Of a DNA stretch of 64,000 bases, positions 1 through 8,612 are shown in pieces. The stretch lies in the NCBI GenBank assembly GCA_022041995.1, contig CP074381.1, positions 3,472,001-3,536,000 of the forward strand, in the 5' to 3' direction. Position 1 is the first letter of the stretch. Every line of letters starts with the position of its first letter. This stretch comes from Cupriavidus necator. GTDB lineage: Bacteria > Pseudomonadota > Gammaproteobacteria > Burkholderiales > Burkholderiaceae. The translations under genes and the position numbers were made by a program. Under the pieces are notes generated by a model that saw only the letters and a program-made list of their open reading frames with translations, had not been told where the DNA came from and did not search any database.

Positions 1-1062
1 GCGCAGGTCATTGAGCGAGTCAGCGTTGCGCAGCGCGTCCTCGTAGGTGATCTTGCCTTCCTCGTACAGGTCGAACAGCGCCTGGTCGAACGAGACCATG
101 CCCTGCTCGCGCGACTTCTTGATGACTTCCTTGAGCTCGTGGATCTCGCCCTTGAAGATCAGGTCGGCCACCAGCGGCGTGCCGATCATGATCTCCACCG
201 CAGGCACCCGCCCCTTGCGGCCCGCGCGCGGCAGCAGGCGCTGCGAAATCATCGCCTTCAGGTTCAGCGACAGGTCGATCAGCAGCTGCTGGCGCTTTTC
301 CTCGGGGAAGAAGTTGACCACGCGGTCGATCGCCTGATTGGCGTTGTTGGCGTGCAGCGTGGCCAGGCACAGGTGGCCGGTCTCGGCGTACTGCATCGCG
401 TACTCCATGGTCTCGCGGTCGCGGATTTCGCCGATCAGGATCACGTCGGGCGCCTGGCGCAGCGTGTTCTTCAGCGCCACGTGCCAGGACTCGGTATCGA
501 TGCCGACCTCGCGCTGCGTGACGATGCAGTTCTGGTGCGCATGCACGTACTCGATCGGATCCTCGATGGTGATGATATGGCCGTACGAATGCGCGTTGCG
601 GTGATCCAGCATAGCCGCCAGCGTGGTCGACTTGCCCGAGCCGGTGGCGCCGGTCACGATCACCAGCCCGCGCTTGGCCATCACCACCTCATGCAGCGTC
701 GCCGGCAGGTCCAGGTCGGCCACCGAGGGGATGCGCGTATTGATGGTGCGCACCACCATGCCGGCCTTGCCCTGCTGGATAAAGGCCGACACGCGGAAGC
801 GCCCGGCCTTGGGCGCGGTGATCGCAAAATTGCATTCGCGGCTGGTGTCGAAGTCCTGCACCTGGCGCTCGTTCATCACCGAGCGCACCAGGCCAAGCGC
901 CTGGGTCGGATTCAGCGGCTGCTGCGACACCGGCTTGATCTTGCCGTCGACCTTGATCGCCGGCGGGAAGTCAGAGGTGATGAACAGGTCCGAGCCGCGG
1001 TTGCCGACCATCAGCTCCAGCAGGTCGTTGATGTACTTGGCGGCGGATTCGCGATCGAGCAT
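1..1062 (-). CDS. pilU: Type IV pilus retraction ATPase PilU (3' end cut by window edge)
   Basis: PilT/PilU-type GspE-family ATPase that assists retraction of type IV pili at the inner-membrane base of the machine. The frame opens at the ATG at 1062 (MLDRESAAKYINDLLEL) and stays open through base 1, giving 354 codons without a stop, so only the extreme C-terminus is missing. Visible motifs are the Walker A GATGSGKST, the Asp box (TIEDPIEYVH), the Walker B region VILIGEIRD and the His box (LATLHANN). It starts 26 bases after the pilT stop, so the two are probably cotranscribed. Assignment as PilU rather than a second PilT rests on position after pilT and on the sequence; family assignment is firm. 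Confidence 0.93.
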   Translation of the reverse strand, partial: MLDRESAAKYINDLLELMVGNRGSDLFITSDFPPAIKVDGKIKPVSQQPLNPTQALGLVRSVMNERQVQDFDTSRECNFAITAPKAGRFRVSAFIQQGKAGMVVRTINTRIPSVADLDLPATLHEVVMAKRGLVIVTGATGSGKSTTLAAMLDHRNAHSYGHIITIEDPIEYVHAHQNCIVTQREVGIDTESWHVALKNTLRQAPDVILIGEIRDRETMEYAMQYAETGHLCLATLHANNANQAIDRVVNFFPEEKRQQLLIDLSLNLKAMISQRLLPRAGRKGRVPAVEIMIGTPLVADLIFKGEIHELKEVIKKSREQGMVSFDQALFDLYEEGKITYEDALRNADSLNDLR

Positions 1063-1088
1063 GGCGGTGTCCTGCAAGGGAGCGGGCC

Positions 1089-2132
1089 TCAGCCCATGAA
1101 CGCGTCGGGATTCTTGGCAATGGCGCGCGCGTCGTTGTAGCTGATGGCGCTGCGCTTGATCAGGTCAGACAGGCACTGGTCCAGCGTCTGCATGCCCAGC
1201 CCGCTGCTGGTCTGCATCATGGAGTACATCTGCGCGATCTTGTTCTCGCGGATCAGGTGGCGGATCGCGGGCGTGGCGATCATGATCTCGTGCGCGGCGG
1301 TGCGGCCATTGCCGTCGCGCGTCTTCAGCAGCGTCTGCGAGATCACCGCCTCCAGCGATTCCGACAGCATGGTGCGCACCATGTCCTTCTCTTCGGGCGG
1401 GAACACATCGACCACCCGGTCGATGGTCTTGGCCGCGGAGCTGGTGTGCAGCGTGCCGAAGACCAGGTGGCCGGTCTCGGCCGCGGTCAGCGCCAGGCGG
1501 ATGGTTTCCAGGTCGCGCAGCTCACCCACCAGGATCACGTCCGGGTCTTCACGCAGTGCCGAGCGCAGCGCGTTGGCAAACGAATGCGTATGCGGCCCCA
1601 GTTCGCGCTGATTGATCAGGCTCTTCTTGGAGCTGTGCACGAATTCGATCGGGTCCTCCACCGTGAGGATGTGGCCCATGTCGTTCTCGTTGCGATGGTC
1701 GACCATCGCCGCCAGCGTGGTGGACTTGCCCGAGCCGGTCGGGCCCGTCACCAGCACCAGCCCGCGCGGCTTCATGCACAGGTCGGCAAACACCGCGGGC
1801 GCGCGCAGCTCTTCGAGCGTGAGCACCTTGGAGGGAATGGTACGGAACACCGCGGCGGCGCCGCGCTGGGTGTTATAGGCATTGACCCGGAAGCGGGACA
1901 GCCCGGCGATCTCGAACGAGAAATCGATTTCGAGGCGTTCTTCGTAGGCCTTGCGCTGGGTGTCGCTCATGATGTCGTACACCATGGCGTGGACATCCTT
2001 GTGCGTCATCGAGGCGACGTTGATCCGGCGCATGTCGCCGTGAATCCGCACCATCGGCGGCATGTCCGCGGACAGATGAAGATCAGACGCCTTGTTCTTG
2101 ACAGCGAAAGCCAATAGCTGCGCGATGTCCAT
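1089..2132 (-). CDS. pilT: Type IV pilus retraction ATPase PilT
   Basis: Hexameric ATPase that depolymerises the type IV pilus and drives twitching motility and DNA uptake. The 347-residue length is normal for PilT. Walker A GPTGSGKST lies at residues 130-138, followed by the Asp box (TVEDPIEFVH), Walker B (VILVGELRD) and His box (FGTLHTSS). The C-terminal AIRHLIRE motif, typical of PilT retraction ATPases, is present. It is first of the pilT-pilU pair and diverges from yggS, a gene order widespread in Proteobacteria. Confidence 0.97.
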   Translation of the reverse strand: MDIAQLLAFAVKNKASDLHLSADMPPMVRIHGDMRRINVASMTHKDVHAMVYDIMSDTQRKAYEERLEIDFSFEIAGLSRFRVNAYNTQRGAAAVFRTIPSKVLTLEELRAPAVFADLCMKPRGLVLVTGPTGSGKSTTLAAMVDHRNENDMGHILTVEDPIEFVHSSKKSLINQRELGPHTHSFANALRSALREDPDVILVGELRDLETIRLALTAAETGHLVFGTLHTSSAAKTIDRVVDVFPPEEKDMVRTMLSESLEAVISQTLLKTRDGNGRTAAHEIMIATPAIRHLIRENKIAQMYSMMQTSSGLGMQTLDQCLSDLIKRSAISYNDARAIAKNPDAFMG

Positions 2133-2199
2133 CTATAATGACCCCACCCTGAATAGTTATCAGTACCTTGCGTACTCTCTTTTGTATGTTCGCCGGATT

Positions 2200-2895
2200 A
2201 TGTCTGTAATTGCCGCCAACTTGCAAGCCGTTCACCAGCGCATCGCGGCGGCCGCACAACAAGCCGGCAGACAGCCCGGGGACATCGCCCTGCTGGCCGT
2301 TTCCAAGAGCGTCCCCCCCGACCGCATAAGGGCCGCATACGCCGCCGGACAGCTTGCATTCGGGGAAAACTACGTCCAGGAAGGCGTCGACAAGATCGCC
2401 GCGCTGGCCGACCTGCGCCACCGCCTGCAATGGCATTTCATCGGCCCGCTGCAGAGCAACAAGACCCGCCTGGTGGCAGAGCATTTCGACTGGGTGCACG
2501 CCATCGACCGGCTCAAGGTCGCCGAGCGGCTGTCGGCGCAGCGCCCGGCCGGCATGGCGGCGCTGCAGGTCTGCATCCAGGTCAATATCAGCGGCGAAGC
2601 CAGCAAGAGCGGCGTCGCCCCGGCAGAGGTACCCGCACTGGCACACGCCGTCGCCGCGCTGCCCGGCCTGCGCCTGCGCGGGCTGATGGCCATCCCCGAG
2701 CCCGAGGACGAACCCGCCGCGCAGCGCTGCCCGTTCGCGGCCATGCGCGCCATGCTGCAGGCGCTGCGCGCCGACGGCCTGGACCTCGATACGCTGTCGA
2801 TGGGCATGTCGGGCGACATGGAAGCCGCCATCGCCGAGGGCGCCACGCTGGTGCGGATCGGCACCGCCATTTTCGGAGCGCGCCAGTATCCGTAG
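2200..2895 (+). CDS. yggS: YggS/PROSC-family pyridoxal phosphate homeostasis protein
   Basis: PLP-binding protein of the YggS/PLPBP family, involved in vitamin B6 and amino-acid homeostasis with no firmly assigned catalytic activity. The ATG at 2200 gives 231 residues (MSVIAANLQAVHQRI), matching family length; the frame is open further upstream but that extension crosses into the pilT promoter region. The PLP lysine is K36 in LLAVSKSVPP. Further family motifs are FGENYVQE, WHFIGPLQSNK and the C-terminal phosphate-binding stretch LSMGMSGDMEAAI. It is followed after 45 bases by proC, a conserved pairing. Confidence 0.95.
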   Translation: MSVIAANLQAVHQRIAAAAQQAGRQPGDIALLAVSKSVPPDRIRAAYAAGQLAFGENYVQEGVDKIAALADLRHRLQWHFIGPLQSNKTRLVAEHFDWVHAIDRLKVAERLSAQRPAGMAALQVCIQVNISGEASKSGVAPAEVPALAHAVAALPGLRLRGLMAIPEPEDEPAAQRCPFAAMRAMLQALRADGLDLDTLSMGMSGDMEAAIAEGATLVRIGTAIFGARQYP

Positions 2896-2940
2896 CCCGG
2901 CGCGCCCGGTCCATATCCTTCAAGCCCCCAACGGATCCCC

Positions 2941-3776
2941 ATGCTCGATACCCTTACCTTTGGCTTTCTCGGCGGCGGCAACATGGCCACCGCACTGATC
3001 GGCGGCCTGATCGCCCGCGGCGTGCCGGCCGGCTCGATCCGCGTGGTCGACCCCTTCCCCGAGGCCCAGCAACGGCTGGCGCGCGATCTCGGCGTGCATG
3101 CGGCCGGGGCGCCGGATGCCGCCTTGGGCGCCAGCGACGTGCTGGTGCTGGCGGTCAAGCCGCAGCAGTTCCGCGACGCCGCGGCGCAGTTGCTGCCGAT
3201 CTTGCCGGCCAGCGGCAAGGGCAACCTGGTGATCAGCGTGGCCGCTGGCATCCGGCTGCAGGACATGCAGCGCTGGCTGAACGGGCGCACCCGGCTGGTG
3301 CGGGCGATGCCGAATACGCCGGCGCTGGCGGGCATGGGCATGACGGGGCTGGCCGCGCCGGCCGGGCTGTCGGCCGAAGACCGCGCGATTGCCAGCGCCG
3401 TGGCCGAGGCCGTCGGCAAATGCGTGTGGGTGGATGGAGATGACCAGATCGATGCGGTCACCGCCATTTCCGGCAGCGGCCCTGCCTATGTGTTCTATTT
3501 CATCGAAGCGATGGAACGCGCCGCGACGGAACTGGGCCTGACTGCACAGCAGGGCCGCGAACTGGCCGTGGAGACCTTCCGTGGCGCGGCGACCCTGGCG
3601 GGTCAGTCGCCTGAGCCGGTGTCGACGCTGCGTGAGCGCGTGACGTCAAAGGGTGGTACCACCTATGCGGCGCTGACGTCGATGGAGGCCTCCGGCATCG
3701 CCGATGCCTTCGTGCGCGCGATGCACGCGGCCGCGGCCCGGGCAAGGAGATGGGGGCGGAGTTCGGGAAGGATTGA
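2941..3776 (+). CDS. proC: Pyrroline-5-carboxylate reductase, with an apparent 1-base deletion near the 3' end
   Basis: Catalyses the last step of proline synthesis, NAD(P)H-dependent reduction of 1-pyrroline-5-carboxylate, in the cytoplasm. The N-terminal Rossmann motif FGFLGGGNMATALIGGL and the catalytic-domain region ISGSGPAYVFYFIEAM are clear. As read, the frame runs to 3852 with an unrelated basic tail that enters the intergenic repeat and overlaps the ubiA end. Adding one base near 3737-3742 restores the tail RGKEMGAEFGKD and a stop at 3774-3776, giving about 278 residues, the usual ProC size. The end given here is that restored stop. Sequencing error is the likeliest cause; otherwise the enzyme has an altered C-terminal helix. 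Confidence 0.88.
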
Positions 3777-3800
3777 GGCACAATCTTGCACGACTGGTCT

Positions 3801-3834
3801 CTTCCCTCTCTCCCGCAAGCGGGGGAGAGGGAAG
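3801..3834. repeat. Dispersed palindromic repeat, copy A
   Basis: CTTCCCTCTCTCCCGC and GCGGGGGAGAGGGAAG form a 16-base imperfect inverted repeat around a short loop. The core (CTCTCCCGC-GCGGGAGAG) recurs at 30216-30244 and 37223-37248. Here it sits between the convergent proC and ubiA ends, where a hairpin could act as a terminator or mRNA stabiliser. Confidence 0.75.
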
Positions 3835-3848
3835 CAGACCACCAGGAC

Positions 3849-4709
3849 TTAATCAGCGAATCGCATAAGCCGCCGCCGTCCCGCGAACACACAGGCCCCC
3901 AGCCAGTTGTTATGCCGGAACGCCGCAAAACACCGCATCCGGTCCCGATCGCGAATCAGCGTGTAGTGATAGCCGGCGCAACCCGCAGCCGCCACCAGCC
4001 CCACCCAGTAAGGCCACCCCAGCCCCAGCAACACCCCCACCCAGGCCATCAGCGCCAGGAACGCGGCGTAGCAGATCATGATCGCCGCCACGTCAAAGCG
4101 GCCAAAGGTAATGGCAGAAGTCTTCATGCCAAGCAACAGGTCGTCGTCACGATCCACCATCGCATACGCCGTGTCATACGCCACCGCCCAGAACACATTG
4201 GCCAGCAGCATCAGCCACGCCACCGGCGGCACCTGGTCCTGGATCGCGGCAAAGGCCATCGGGATGCCGAAGCCGAAGGCAATGCCAAGATAAGCCTGCG
4301 GAATCGCAAAGAAGCGCTTGAAGAACGGGTAAGTGCCCGCCACCACCGCCGCCACCACCGCCAGCCATTTGGTCAATGCATTGAGCGGCAGCACCAGCGC
4401 AAAGGCCACCAGGGCCAGCACGGCGGCCACGGCCAGCGCTTCCCACGCGGCGATCTTGCCCGCGGTCAGCGGCCGCTCCTTGGTGCGCTTGACGTGCTTG
4501 TCGAAGTCGCGGTCGGCCCAGTCGTTGATGGCGCAGCCGGCCGAGCGCATCAGGAAGGTGCCCGCCACGAAGATCCAGAACAGCCCCCACGCCGGCGGCC
4601 CGCCCGCGGCCATCCACATGGCCCACAGCGTCGGCCACAGCAGCAGCAGCGTGCCGATCGGCTTGTCGATGCGCACCAGGCGCGCGTAGAGGGAAAGGCG
4701 TTCAAGCAT
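3849..4709 (-). CDS. ubiA: 4-hydroxybenzoate octaprenyltransferase UbiA
   Basis: Integral membrane prenyltransferase that attaches the polyprenyl tail to 4-hydroxybenzoate in ubiquinone synthesis. The start chosen is the ATG at 4709 ([20 protein letters not shown]), giving 286 residues, the family norm; the longer open frame to 4886 adds a low-complexity extension overlapping the dps end. Both Asp-rich Mg-diphosphate motifs are visible: NDWADRDFD and, later, [12 protein letters not shown]. Multiple hydrophobic helices span the remainder. It lies downstream of dps on the same strand after about 150 bases. Confidence 0.96.
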   Translation of the reverse strand: MLERLSLYARLVRIDKPIGTLLLLWPTLWAMWMAAGGPPAWGLFWIFVAGTFLMRSAGCAINDWADRDFDKHVKRTKERPLTAGKIAAWEALAVAAVLALVAFALVLPLNALTKWLAVVAAVVAGTYPFFKRFFAIPQAYLGIAFGFGIPMAFAAIQDQVPPVAWLMLLANVFWAVAYDTAYAMVDRDDDLLLGMKTSAITFGRFDVAAIMICYAAFLALMAWVGVLLGLGWPYWVGLVAAAGCAGYHYTLIRDRDRMRCFAAFRHNNWLGACVFAGRRRLMRFAD

Positions 4710-4858
4710 GGGGTGGGGGGCAACGGCGAGAGGGAGTGCACGGCGCGGATCCGGGAAGGAGGATTCAATGAAAACGCGCCGCAGCCCGGACGGTTGCGAC
4801 GCGCAGTCCCGGCCGCCGCAGAAGGGACAGCCGGTGCAGCCAGAGGTGGCAGCAGGCC

Positions 4859-5344
4859 TCAGGCCAGCATCGAGCGCAGCATCCACGCGGTCTTTTCATG
4901 CGTCTGCATGCGCTGGGTCAGCAGGTCCGCCGAGGGCTCGTCGCCGGCGGCGTCGATCACCGGGAAGATGGAGCGCGCGGTGCGCACCACCGCTTCCTGG
5001 CCTTCGACCAGCTTGCGGATCATATCGGTGGCCTCGGGCACGCCCTCTTCTTCCGCGATCGACGACAGGCGGGCGTATTCCTTGTAGGTGCCCGGTGCCG
5101 GGTAGCCCAGCGCGCGGATACGCTCGGCGATCGAGTCCACGGCGAGCGCCAGTTCGGTGTACTGGGTCTCGAACATCAGATGCAGCGTATTGAACATGGG
5201 ACCCGTCACGTTCCAGTGGAAGTTGTGGGTCTTGAGGTAGAGGGTGTAGGTGTCCGCCAGCAGCTTGGACAGGCCTTCCGCGATCTTCTTGCGGTCCTTG
5301 TCGGAAATACCGATATTCACGCTCATCTCATTCTTCTTTGCCAT
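4859..5344 (-). CDS. dps: Dps-family DNA-binding ferritin-like protein
   Basis: Dodecameric mini-ferritin that oxidises and stores iron using hydrogen peroxide and protects DNA under stress. The start chosen is ATG 5344 ([20 protein letters not shown]), 161 residues, with GGAG upstream; the open frame extends to 5449 but that part is not Dps-like. The ferroxidase signature is clear: [13 protein letters not shown] followed by [20 protein letters not shown]. It lies two genes from katA and three from oxyR, which fits peroxide-stress control, though I see no convincing OxyR site at its own promoter. Confidence 0.95.
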   Translation of the reverse strand: MAKKNEMSVNIGISDKDRKKIAEGLSKLLADTYTLYLKTHNFHWNVTGPMFNTLHLMFETQYTELALAVDSIAERIRALGYPAPGTYKEYARLSSIAEEEGVPEATDMIRKLVEGQEAVVRTARSIFPVIDAAGDEPSADLLTQRMQTHEKTAWMLRSMLA

Positions 5345-5438
5345 GGTTGGTACGCTCCGTTCTGGTAAAGCCACGAGGAGCGCCGCCGGGCTTGCCATCG
5401 ATCTGGGGCCGGGCGGCGCGGTACCCCGCATTATTGCA

Positions 5439-5636
5439 TTAGCCGGCAATCCCGGCCAAACCCCGTGCTACTTCGATAAACATCACGGCGGCGCCAAGCA
5501 CGATCACGGCAACGCCGACCTCCTTGCGCCACAGCTTGTGGCGCAGCCGCGCGGCATCGGCGCGTGCGGGCTGGTCATGCCCGTCGTGCCACAATTGCCG
5601 CCACTCGTCGATAAACAACCGGATCATCGCCATCAT
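5439..5636 (-). CDS. Small hypothetical membrane protein (65 aa)
   Basis: Not recognised. The 65-residue product starts [16 protein letters not shown], has a charged middle, and ends with one hydrophobic segment (about residues 41-62, [18 protein letters not shown]). This suggests a single-pass inner-membrane protein with a cytosolic N-terminus. A GGAGAA ribosome-binding site lies just before the start. It sits between katA and dps on the same strand, 47 bases after the katA stop, so it may be cotranscribed with katA. A link to oxidative stress is inference from position only. Confidence 0.6.
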   Translation of the reverse strand: MMAMIRLFIDEWRQLWHDGHDQPARADAARLRHKLWRKEVGVAVIVLGAAVMFIEVARGLAGIAG

Positions 5637-5683
5637 CGTTCTCCGCGGCGCGGCAGCCCGGGGGCGCCGCGCCAGGCTGCCGC

Positions 5684-7126
5684 CTACTTCAGGTTGAGCG
5701 CGCGCTTCACGCCCTCGCCGTAGGCCGGATCGGCCTTGGTGAAGTGCTCCAACTGCACGCGCACGATCGCCTCGGGCACGCCCTGCATGGCTGCCGCGAT
5801 ATTGGCGAACAGGCGCTGGCGCTGGCCTTCGTCGAACAGGCGGAACAGCGCGCCGGGCTGGCTGTAGTAGTCCGTATCGACACGGTGGTCCCAGCGGTCG
5901 GCAGCGCCGTCGAGCGCCAGCGGCGGCTCGATCGCGCGCTCGCTGGCAGCGTAGGCGCTTTCGCGGTTGGGCTCGTAGTTGAGCTTGCCGCCCTGGTTGC
6001 CGTCCACGCGCATCGCGCCATCACGGTGGAAGCTGTTGTGGAACGGGCATTTCGGCGCATTCACCGGGATCTGGTTGTGGTTGATCCCCAGGCGGTAGCG
6101 CTGCGTGTCACCGTACGAGAACAGCCGCCCCTGCAGCATCTTGTCGGGCGAGAAGCCGATGCCCGGCACGATATTGGCCGGATTCATCGCCACCTGCTCG
6201 ACCTCGGCAAAGTAGTTATCCGGGTTGCGGTTGAGCTCGAGCACGCCCACGTCGATCAGCGGGTAGTCCTTGTGCGGCCAGACCTTGGTCAGGTCAAACG
6301 GGTTGATATGGTACCTGGCCGCATCGGCCTCCGGCATGATCTGCACGCGCAGGTTCCAGCGCGGGAAATTGCCTGTCTCGATGTTCTCGAACAGGTCGCG
6401 CTGCGCGCTCTCGCGGTCGTTGGCGACTACCCTGGCCGCCTCTTCATTGGTCCAGTTGGCAATGCCCTGCTGCGACTTGAAGTGGAACTTGACCCAGAAG
6501 CGCTCGTTGTTGGCATTGATAAACGAGTACGTGTGCGAGCCGAAGCCGTGGATCTGGCGGTAGTTCTGCGGCAGGCCGCGGTCGCTCATCAGGATGGTGA
6601 CCTGGTGCAGCGATTCCGGATGGCGCGACCAGAAGTCCCACACCGCGATCGGGTCGCGCAGGTTGCTGCGCGGATTCCGCTTCTGCGTATGGATAAAGTC
6701 CGGAAATTTGAGCGGGTCGCGCACGAAAAACACCGGGGTGTTGTTGCCGACCACGTCCCAGTTGCCTTCGTCGGTATAGAACTTGATCGAGAAGCCGCGC
6801 ACGTCGCGCTCGGCATCGGCCGCGCCGCGCTCGCCGGCCACGGTCGAGAAGCGGATGAACAGCGGCGTCTCCTTGCCGACCTGGGCAAAGACCGAAGCCT
6901 TGGTGTACCTGGAGATGTCATGGGTGATCTTGAGCGTGCCATAGGCGCCGGAGCCCTTGGCATGCACGCGCCGCTCGGGGATGACCTCGCGGTCGAAGTG
7001 GGCCAGCTTTTCGAGGAACCAGACATCCTGCAGCAGCATCGGGCCGCGCGGGCCTGCCGTCTGCGAGTTCTGGTTGTCGGCAACGGGTGCGCCGGCAGCA
7101 GTGGTAAGGGTGTCCTTCTTGCTCAT
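5684..7126 (-). CDS. katA: Monofunctional haem catalase KatA
   Basis: Small-subunit haem catalase that dismutates hydrogen peroxide to water and oxygen. The 480-residue length matches clade 3 catalases. Distal His is H55 in [13 protein letters not shown], the conserved Asn lies in [17 protein letters not shown], and the proximal haem-ligand Tyr is in [14 protein letters not shown]. Start ATG 7126 ([20 protein letters not shown]) is preceded by AAAGAGGAAAAG. It lies immediately downstream of oxyR on the same strand with a 401-base gap, so it probably has its own, likely OxyR-activated, promoter. Confidence 0.97.
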   Translation of the reverse strand: MSKKDTLTTAAGAPVADNQNSQTAGPRGPMLLQDVWFLEKLAHFDREVIPERRVHAKGSGAYGTLKITHDISRYTKASVFAQVGKETPLFIRFSTVAGERGAADAERDVRGFSIKFYTDEGNWDVVGNNTPVFFVRDPLKFPDFIHTQKRNPRSNLRDPIAVWDFWSRHPESLHQVTILMSDRGLPQNYRQIHGFGSHTYSFINANNERFWVKFHFKSQQGIANWTNEEAARVVANDRESAQRDLFENIETGNFPRWNLRVQIMPEADAARYHINPFDLTKVWPHKDYPLIDVGVLELNRNPDNYFAEVEQVAMNPANIVPGIGFSPDKMLQGRLFSYGDTQRYRLGINHNQIPVNAPKCPFHNSFHRDGAMRVDGNQGGKLNYEPNRESAYAASERAIEPPLALDGAADRWDHRVDTDYYSQPGALFRLFDEGQRQRLFANIAAAMQGVPEAIVRVQLEHFTKADPAYGEGVKRALNLK

Positions 7127-7527
7127 CTTTTCCTCTTTGTGGGTAGGCTGAAAGGGAACGCCGAATCAAAGCGCGGCGGCATAGCAGGCAAGGCAATCGA
7201 GCAGGCAGCGCCCCATGCGGAGGGGAAACGGCCGCTCGTTGGTTGTTGCTGGTGAAAACCGGGCGCTGGTGCTCATCATCGGATCCTGTCTCAGGTCGAT
7301 GCCATCTGCACCGACAGGAGTCAGCCTACCAATGATCTATCGAATTGAGAATTCAATCATTTATACCTATGTATTAGGTCAAATCTATCTGGGACTTCTG
7401 CAACTTATCGCAGCGGAAAGTGACCGCCCGAAGCCAGGTTGCCCCGTTGCGGGGCCAGAAACGACACGGCCGCAGCGGAATCTCCGGTGCGGCCGAGGGA
7501 ATTGCCGGTACTGCGGGGGTAAGACAA
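7127..7527. promoter_or_regulatory. katA-oxyR intergenic region with OxyR-like half-sites
   Basis: A 401-base gap between oxyR (upstream) and katA. No ORF in it is convincing. Its centre (about 7330-7390) is AT-rich, unlike its surroundings. At 7374-7388 the sequence TTAGGTCAAATCTAT fits the OxyR element ATAG-N-T-N3-A-N-CTAT with one mismatch. At 7356-7370 a second 15-mer (ATCATTTATACCTAT) keeps the CTAT half and both internal bases. The two start 18 bases apart, not the canonical 22, so a tetramer site is uncertain. It lies 230-260 bases upstream of katA, implying a long leader if used. Confidence 0.4.
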
Positions 7528-8478
7528 TCAGGCCGCTTCGGCCAGCTCCTTGGCGTCCAGCTTGCGCACGCCGGCCAGCTCGCACGCGGCCACGGCGTTG
7601 GCCAGCGCTTCCATGGCCGGCAGGCGGGTGAAGCTCTTGCGCCAGGCCAGCACCACGCGCCGGTCGGGCACCGGATCGGCAAACGGCACATAGGACAGCA
7701 TGTCGCCCTTGGCCTTCAGGTCGGGCACCGAGGTGCGCGGCAGCACGGTGATGCCGACCCCGCTGGCCACCATATGGCGGATGGTTTCCAGCGACGAGCC
7801 CTCGAAGGTCTTCTGGATGCCGTCGGCCGCCTGCGAGAAGCGCGACAGCTCCGGGCACACGCCCAGCACATGGTCGCGGAAACAGTGGCCGCTGCCCAGC
7901 AGCAGCATGGTCTGCCGCTTCAGTTCATCGGGGTCGATGGCGCGCGCCTGCGCCAGCTGGTGGCCGCGCGGCACGGCGACGACAAAGGGTTCGTCGTAGA
8001 GCGGGCGCACCGTCAGGCCCGAATCCGCGAACGGCTCGGCCATCACCGCGCAGTCGATCTCACCCTGCTTGAGCAGCTCGATCAGCTTGTGGGTGTAGTT
8101 CTCCTGCAGCATCAGCGGCATCTGCGGCACGGTCTCGATCATCTGCTTGACCAGCGACGGCAGCAGGTACGGGCCGATGGTGTAGATCACGCCCACGCGC
8201 AGCGGGCCCGCCAGCGGGTCCTTGCCCTGCTTGGCGATCTCGCGGATGGCCATGGTCTGTTCAAGCACGCGCTGGGCCTGCGCCACGATCTGCTCGCCGA
8301 CCGACGTCACCGACACCTCGGAGGTGCCGCGCTCGAAAATCTGCACGTTGAGTTCGTCTTCCAGCTTCTTGATCGCGACCGACAGCGTCGGCTGCGACAC
8401 AAAGCAGGCTTCGGCGGCCCGGCCGAAATGGCGCTCGCGCGCCACGGCGACGATGTACTTGAGTTCAGTGAGCGTCAT
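7528..8478 (-). CDS. oxyR: Peroxide-sensing LysR-type regulator OxyR
   Basis: Transcription factor that activates peroxide-defence genes when a disulfide forms between two cysteines. The 316-residue protein starts MTLTELKYIVAVARERHFGR with a LysR winged helix in residues 1-60. Counting from that start, the redox cysteines fall at C199 and C208 (GSGHCFRDHVLGVC), the same numbers as in E. coli OxyR. The regulatory domain begins near residue 90 (GPLRVGVIYTIGPYLLP). It lies between recG and katA on the minus strand, an arrangement I recall from related betaproteobacteria. Confidence 0.97.
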   Translation of the reverse strand: MTLTELKYIVAVARERHFGRAAEACFVSQPTLSVAIKKLEDELNVQIFERGTSEVSVTSVGEQIVAQAQRVLEQTMAIREIAKQGKDPLAGPLRVGVIYTIGPYLLPSLVKQMIETVPQMPLMLQENYTHKLIELLKQGEIDCAVMAEPFADSGLTVRPLYDEPFVVAVPRGHQLAQARAIDPDELKRQTMLLLGSGHCFRDHVLGVCPELSRFSQAADGIQKTFEGSSLETIRHMVASGVGITVLPRTSVPDLKAKGDMLSYVPFADPVPDRRVVLAWRKSFTRLPAMEALANAVAACELAGVRKLDAKELAEAA

Positions 8479-8612
8479 GACTTATCAATTTCCGGTAGGC
8501 GATAGATTTTACCTTCGATTGCCGCTTCTGTCAGAGCGCCAGCCCGAATTGCCCGCGGCGAACCGGCGGGTGCGGTGGTTGGCGCACATCCCATCGAAAA
8601 ATCAGCCCGCAT

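Noticed and set aside
2134..2139. TATAAT as a yggS promoter -10 box
   Set aside because: A perfect hexamer, but the only good -35 (TTGACA at 2098-2103) is 30 bases away, so no normal promoter can be built from them.
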